Origin: UBA4459 sp036351335
GTDB lineage: Bacteria > Bacteroidota > Bacteroidia > Bacteroidales > F082
NCBI GenBank assembly: GCA_036351335.1
Contig: JAZBOW010000292.1
Location: 1-9,842, forward strand
Direction: 5' to 3'
Length of the DNA stretch: 9,842 nucleotides
The notes under the pieces were generated by a model, which searched no databases, was not told where the DNA came from, and worked only from the letters and a program-made list of their open reading frames with translations. Position numbers and translations under genes: made by a program. Of this stretch, positions 6,830-9,842 are shown in pieces. Numbering within the stretch: the stretch's first letter is position 1; each line of letters begins with the position of its first letter.

Positions 6830-7837
6830 TTAGTAGATTTTTCTAAAGCCGATTATTTCCCTTACTTCACGAACAGTTTTCTGTGCATTGGCCCTTGCTT
6901 TTTCTGCACCCATATCAATTACTTTTTTGATGTATGTGTCATTCTTTGAAAGCTCATTTATTTTCTCATAAAATGGTGCCGTGAAGCTAATAATATCTTC
7001 AGCGAGTTGCTTTTTCAGATCGCCATATCGGATGTTGCAGTTGTTATAGGCTTCATCAAAATAAGAAACAGTATCTTCAGTTGAAACTACCTTCATTAAG
7101 TTGAACAGGTTTTGAATGGGTTCAGGCTTTTCCTGGTTCATTTCAGTGGGGCCGCTGTCGGTAACAGCACGCATCACTTTTTTGCGGATAGATTTAGGGT
7201 CTTCTCCTAAAAATACCGCGTTTCCTTCACCTTCCGATTTCCCCATTTTTCCGGAACCGTCAAGCCCTGGTATTTTCACCAATTCCTGGTCGAAATTATA
7301 CGCTTTCGGAATTGGGAAATAATCTACTTTGTACATGCGGTTGAACCTGCGTGCAAATGTTCTTGTCATTTCAAGATGTTGCTCCTGGTCTTTTCCTACC
7401 GGCACCAAATGTGCCCGTTGAATGATAATATCGGAAGCCATCAGTGTTGGGTAGGTCAACAATCCGGCATTTACATTTTCGGGTTGTTTTCGGGCTTTTT
7501 CTTTGAAGGTGGTGACCCTTTCCAACTCGCCCAAATAGGCATTCATGTTCAGAAACAGGTAAAGTTCAGCAGTTTCAGGGATGTCGCTTTGCAGGTAAAG
7601 TGTGGCTTTTTCCGGATCAAGACCGGCAGCAAGGTATTCTATCACCACCTGGCGAACATTGCTCTGCAAATCCTTTGGATTCGGATGTGTGGTAAGCATA
7701 TGATAGTCGGCAATGAAAAAATAACATTCATTGGTTTCCTGCATTTTTACAAAATTCTTTACAGCCCCAAAATAATTTCCAAGGTGCAGGTTTCCCGTCG
7801 GGCGGATTCCGCTGAGTACAATTGGCTTTTTTTCCAT
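6830..7837 (-). CDS. trpS: Tryptophanyl-tRNA synthetase
   Basis: 335-residue class I aminoacyl-tRNA synthetase that charges tRNA-Trp with tryptophan in the cytoplasm. The first Rossmann strand PIVLSGIRPTG (5-15) leads into the HIGH-type motif HLGN (18-21). The tryptophan pocket region includes YPTLMASDI (129-137) with Asp135, and VGKDQEQHLEM (147-157). The class I signature appears as KMGKS (197-201). The C-terminal helical domain binds the anticodon. Length and motifs are those of ordinary bacterial TrpRS. The start at 7837 is fixed because the first catalytic strand begins at residue 5, and no in-frame alternative would keep it. Upstream there is only a 114-base spacer, with a -7-like element 5 bases from the ATG and the terminator of the preceding unit. 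I see no T-box or leader-peptide attenuator. It is the likely first gene of the trpS-hflX-hydrolase-lnt run. Confidence 0.98.
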   Translation of the reverse strand: MEKKPIVLSGIRPTGNLHLGNYFGAVKNFVKMQETNECYFFIADYHMLTTHPNPKDLQSNVRQVVIEYLAAGLDPEKATLYLQSDIPETAELYLFLNMNAYLGELERVTTFKEKARKQPENVNAGLLTYPTLMASDIIIQRAHLVPVGKDQEQHLEMTRTFARRFNRMYKVDYFPIPKAYNFDQELVKIPGLDGSGKMGKSEGEGNAVFLGEDPKSIRKKVMRAVTDSGPTEMNQEKPEPIQNLFNLMKVVSTEDTVSYFDEAYNNCNIRYGDLKKQLAEDIISFTAPFYEKINELSKNDTYIKKVIDMGAEKARANAQKTVREVREIIGFRKIY

Positions 7838-7842
7838 GGCGG

Positions 7843-7850
7843 CAAAAATA
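7843..7850 (-). promoter_or_regulatory. -7 promoter-like element (TATTTTTG) for trpS
   Basis: Reads TATTTTTG on the minus strand, matching TAnnTTTG, and lies 5 bases before the trpS ATG. The preceding unit ends at a strong terminator at 7899-7930, so trpS needs a promoter of its own in this spacer. The only consensus -7 I find is this one. Transcripts from it would be leaderless or nearly so. No TTTG -33 element stands at the expected spacing. Confidence 0.4.
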
Positions 7851-7898
7851 GTAAAAAAGCATATGGCTTTAAGCGGTTAGTGAATGACAAAGGGATTT

Positions 7899-7930
7899 AA
7901 AAAAGCCTGTTAAGTTTAACTTAACAGGCT
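7899..7930 (-). terminator. Intrinsic terminator after the peroxiredoxin gene
   Basis: Perfect 11-base inverted arms AGCCTGTTAAG (7904-7914) and CTTAACAGGCT (7920-7930) surround a 5-base loop. On the minus strand the hairpin is followed at once by a T-run (7904-7899). It lies 21 bases beyond the peroxiredoxin stop codon, so it closes the dps-peroxiredoxin transcript before trpS. There is no T-run on the plus-strand side, so it works in one direction only. Confidence 0.92.
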
Positions 7931-7951
7931 ACTATGAAAAAAGTTATATGA

Positions 7952-8602
7952 TTATAAATTCTTTTTTACCAGATAAAAGTCGATTTTTTCATCGTAAGCT
8001 CCATCAATGCGTTCCTGCATTTCATCAAGAGTTTTTGGCGGAGGAACGATTACTTTATCACCGGGCACCCAATTCAGCGGCATGGCCACTTTATACTTGT
8101 CGGAAGTTTGTAACGCTTTCAATACCCTGATAATCTCGTCCATATTACGACCGACATTGAGAGGATAATACATGATAAGACGGATCTTCTTACTTGGATC
8201 AATGAAAAATACAGCTCGTACAGCAGCAGTTTCATGTTCGTTGGGTTGCAACATGCCATATAATTTCGACACCTTCATATCCAGGTCGGCAATGATCGGG
8301 AAATCAAAATAAATGCCAGTTTTTTCTTTTACATTGTTTACCCAGGCCAAATGCGAGTGGATGCTGTCGATACTCAAACCGATCAACTCGGTGTTCAATT
8401 CGTCAAACTCGTTTTTGCGTGTGGCAAAACCACTCATTTCAGTAGTACATACTGGTGTAAAGTCGGCAGGGTGTGAGAACATCACAATCCATTTGTCTTT
8501 CGCGTAATCAGAAAATTTGATATTTCCTTTTGTCGTGATGGCTTCAAAATCCGGAGCCATGTCGCCAATTCTTGGCATAGTGTTCATTACTTCATTTTCC
8601 AT
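7952..8602 (-). CDS. 1-Cys peroxiredoxin (Prx6-type)
   Basis: 216-residue cytoplasmic peroxidase that reduces hydrogen peroxide and organic peroxides through one cysteine. The thioredoxin-fold AhpC/TSA domain starts with IGDMAPDFEA (12-21). The peroxidatic site is HPADFTPVCTTE (44-55), with Thr49, Pro50 and Cys52, and the matching arginine is Arg129 in AAVRAVFFIDP. The C-terminal Prx6 domain includes the PLNWVPGDKVIVPPP stretch (175-189). Cys52 is the only cysteine, so there is no resolving Cys and recycling must use an outside thiol. Archaeal-type members of about 250 residues carry extra C-terminal cysteines, which are absent here. The start is taken at 8602, but Met6 and Met9 are in frame and the family motif begins just after them, so the true start may be slightly later. 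It follows dps by 33 bases with no promoter match between, so a dps-peroxiredoxin operon under OxyR control is likely. Confidence 0.95.
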   Translation of the reverse strand: MENEVMNTMPRIGDMAPDFEAITTKGNIKFSDYAKDKWIVMFSHPADFTPVCTTEMSGFATRKNEFDELNTELIGLSIDSIHSHLAWVNNVKEKTGIYFDFPIIADLDMKVSKLYGMLQPNEHETAAVRAVFFIDPSKKIRLIMYYPLNVGRNMDEIIRVLKALQTSDKYKVAMPLNWVPGDKVIVPPPKTLDEMQERIDGAYDEKIDFYLVKKNL

Positions 8603-8635
8603 GTTATTTTCTTTTTTAATTAATAATTTGGTTTT

Positions 8636-9100
8636 TTATCCTATGAATGAGGTATACATCCATACCAGTTTTTCCTGTTCACGGATATAATCGCTCATTA
8701 AACTATTCGTTCCTTCGTCATCAGCTTCGCCGGAGAGGCTTAAAATCTCTCTTTGCTTCCTGATCAGAATTGAGAAACTGCTGATGATGTTCTCAATGTC
8801 TTTTATTCCGTCTTTGGTTTCGGTTGCTTCCTTAATTTCAGAGCGTTGTAAATAATCACTATACCTGTAAGAAGGCTCATGTTCAAGGGTCAGAATACGC
8901 TCGGCTATTTCATCTATTTTGATGATGAGGTCGTTGTACAATTCTTCAAATTTGGCATGCAGCTCGAAAAATTTCTCACCTTTAATATTCCAGTGAAATC
9001 CTCTTACGTTGGTATAAAATACCTGGTAATTGGCCAGCAGATCATTCAGCTTAAGTGACAATTCAGATGCGATATTTTTATCAATTCCTATGTGGTTCAT
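8636..9100 (-). CDS. dps: Dps-family ferritin-like DNA-protection protein
   Basis: 154-residue member of the Dps / miniferritin family. These 12-subunit cages oxidise Fe(II) with hydrogen peroxide and store the iron, which prevents Fenton damage to DNA. The inter-subunit ferroxidase ligands are all present at canonical spacing: His36 in RGFHWN, His48 in ELHAKFEELY, and Asp63 and Glu67 in KIDEIAERI. The remaining helices are of normal length. The N-terminus is short and holds only Lys8 before the first helix, so DNA binding by a basic tail, as in Escherichia coli Dps, is not evident. It is transcribed divergently from oxyR across a 107-base region and followed by the peroxiredoxin gene. dps is a known OxyR target in Bacteroides fragilis. 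Here the promoter at 9132-9163 and the dyad at 9184-9198 fit the same control. Confidence 0.96.
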   Translation of the reverse strand: MNHIGIDKNIASELSLKLNDLLANYQVFYTNVRGFHWNIKGEKFFELHAKFEELYNDLIIKIDEIAERILTLEHEPSYRYSDYLQRSEIKEATETKDGIKDIENIISSFSILIRKQREILSLSGEADDEGTNSLMSDYIREQEKLVWMYTSFIG

Positions 9101-9131
9101 GTTAATTTTTTTAATGTTTTAAAATCAAGTA

Positions 9132-9163
9132 CAAAAATACAACGCCTACAATCATTTGTCAAA
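9132..9163 (-). promoter_or_regulatory. dps promoter (TTTG, 20-base spacer, TATTTTTG)
   Basis: On the minus strand TTTG (9163-9160) stands 20 bases before TATTTTTG (9139-9132), matching both the -33 and -7 elements of the Bacteroidetes primary promoter. It is the best promoter in the window. The -7 element ends 31 bases before the dps ATG, giving a leader of about 25 bases. The -33 element lies inside the dyad ATTTG-T-CAAAT (9154-9164). Confidence 0.7.
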
Positions 9164-9183
9164 TCAATATTATTTATAATAAG

Positions 9184-9198
9184 ATAGAAAATATCTAT
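9184..9198. promoter_or_regulatory. Putative OxyR binding dyad (ATAG-N7-CTAT)
   Basis: The sequence ATAGAAAATATCTAT matches the Escherichia coli OxyR half-operator ATAGntnnnanCTAT at 9 of 10 defined positions; the one mismatch is A for t at position 6. It is a perfect 5-base inverted repeat with a 5-base centre. It overlaps the oxyR -7 element and its centre lies about 65 bases upstream of the estimated dps transcription start, the usual place for LysR-type activation. Only one such dyad is evident; I see no second one at the canonical adjacent position on either side. Binding is inferred and the local AT-richness tempers the call. Confidence 0.5.
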
Positions 9199-9203
9199 AT
9201 TTG
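9196..9203 (+). promoter_or_regulatory. -7 promoter-like element (TATATTTG) for oxyR
   Basis: TATATTTG matches TAnnTTTG and ends 4 bases before the oxyR ATG at 9208. The -33 region at the right distance is only TTTA, a weak match. Its overlap with the OxyR-like dyad suggests autorepression. The transcript would have almost no leader. Confidence 0.45.
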
Positions 9204-9207
9204 TACC

Positions 9208-9842
9208 ATGATCACACTGATACAACTCGAATACTTGGTGGCTGTCGACACCTACAGGCATTTTGTAACCGCGGCAGAAAAGTGCTTTGTAACGCAACCG
9301 ACCTTGAGCATGCAAATAAAAAAAATGGAAGAAGAGCTTGATGTGATGCTATTTGACAGAAGTAAACAGCCTGTGGTGCCTACAATAGTTGGCGAAAAGA
9401 TCATTGAGCAGGCAAGGATCGTGCTGGCGGAAGCCAAAAAAGTGAAACTCAGGGCTGATGAATCCAAGAATGAATTGTCAGGCGAGTTACGGATTGGCAT
9501 TATCCCAACTATTGCTCCTTATTTGCTGCCCAGGTTTACAGGGCGTTTTAAGAGAAACCATCCCAACATTCACATTAAAATTGAAGAAACCGTAACGGAA
9601 CGAATTGTGAAACTGCTTAAAAAAGATTTATTGGATATAGGCATATTGGTGACCCCACTGCATGACGATAAGATAAATGAAATGCCATTATACTACGAGG
9701 AAATGATGGTATATGCCAGCACATACCATAAATTATCGCAGCAAGCGGGCATTGGTATAAAGGATATGGAAACGCCCGGCATCTGGTTGCTCAGCGATGG
9801 GCATTGTTTCAGGCACCAAGTGGTGAATTTGTGTAATATACA
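9208..9842 (+). CDS. oxyR: Peroxide-sensing LysR-type regulator OxyR (3' end outside window)
   Basis: 211 complete codons of a LysR-type regulator, cut by the right edge (the family is about 305-315 residues). The N-terminal winged helix-turn-helix aligns from the first residues with Escherichia coli OxyR: QLEYLVAV..RHF, then AAEKCFVTQPTLSMQIKKME with TQPTLS in the recognition helix. A linker helix leads to the sensor domain. GIIPTIAPYLLP carries Thr101, equivalent to Thr100 in the peroxide pocket. GHCFRHQVVNLC contains His199, Cys200 and Cys209, with the same spacing as the redox pair Cys199/Cys208, which separates OxyR from other LysR proteins. The Asp of GHCLRDQ in E. coli is His here. The start is fixed by the alignment and by the promoter just upstream. 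It is divergent from the dps-peroxiredoxin operon, its probable target, and likely controls its own transcription. Confidence 0.96.
   Translation, partial: MITLIQLEYLVAVDTYRHFVTAAEKCFVTQPTLSMQIKKMEEELDVMLFDRSKQPVVPTIVGEKIIEQARIVLAEAKKVKLRADESKNELSGELRIGIIPTIAPYLLPRFTGRFKRNHPNIHIKIEETVTERIVKLLKKDLLDIGILVTPLHDDKINEMPLYYEEMMVYASTYHKLSQQAGIGIKDMETPGIWLLSDGHCFRHQVVNLCNI

Noticed and set aside
7376..7900. 174-residue open frame on the plus strand, antisense to trpS
   Set aside because: It lies almost entirely within the well-supported trpS gene, its composition is that of a reverse-complement shadow, and it shows no recognisable domain.
9097..9500. Two minus-strand open frames across the oxyR start and promoter
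   Set aside because: They are antisense to the clear OxyR coding sequence and run through its promoter region; no domain is visible in either.
1..9842. Defence island, mobile element, CRISPR array or biosynthetic cluster
   Set aside because: All complete genes but one fall into recognised families with ordinary roles. There are no transposase, integrase, nuclease or repeat arrays and no shift in base composition.

Overview
The window looks like a chromosomal segment of a Bacteroidota (Bacteroidetes) species. The grounds are promoter elements of the TAnnTTTG type, the lack of clear Shine-Dalgarno sequences, an exported protein with Gln directly after its predicted signal-peptide cleavage site (the Bacteroidetes 'Q-rule'), an outer-membrane beta-barrel protein ending in Phe, and close matches to known Bacteroidetes families. 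Coding density is high, base composition looks even (moderately AT-rich), and I see no insertion sequence, phage gene, CRISPR array or RNA gene. No stretch over 300 bases lacks a gene. The order or genus cannot be fixed from this sequence alone.

Left end (1-1146, + strand): the tail of a gene that may be a creatininase-type amidohydrolase is followed 6 bases later by an M28-family lipoprotein closely resembling glutaminyl-peptide cyclotransferase (QC). It converges on a minus-strand outer-membrane beta-barrel gene (1159-1854) whose predicted mature N-terminus is Gln, a plausible substrate for such a cyclase.

Centre (1907-7837, - strand): six co-directional genes read trpS, hflX, a membrane-anchored alpha/beta hydrolase, lnt (apolipoprotein N-acyltransferase), an acidic 136-residue protein of unknown function, and a membrane-anchored TlpA/ResA-like thioredoxin. 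Gaps are 9 to 83 bases and no strong terminator lies between them, so much of the run may be co-transcribed. Internal promoters are possible, notably before the acidic protein. The mix is translation (trpS), ribosome rescue (hflX) and cell-envelope work (lnt, thioredoxin).

Right end (7899-9842): an oxidative-stress unit. dps and a 1-Cys peroxiredoxin run leftward as a likely two-gene operon closed by a strong intrinsic terminator. oxyR runs rightward from a shared 107-base intergenic region and leaves the window after both redox cysteines. That region holds a good dps promoter, an oxyR -7 element and a dyad matching the OxyR half-operator, placed so that one bound OxyR could activate dps and repress its own gene.

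I found no clearly new multi-gene system. The best leads are the OxyR dyad and its geometry, the QC / Q-rule substrate pair, several -7 elements so close to start codons that the messages may be leaderless, and the acidic protein of unknown function.
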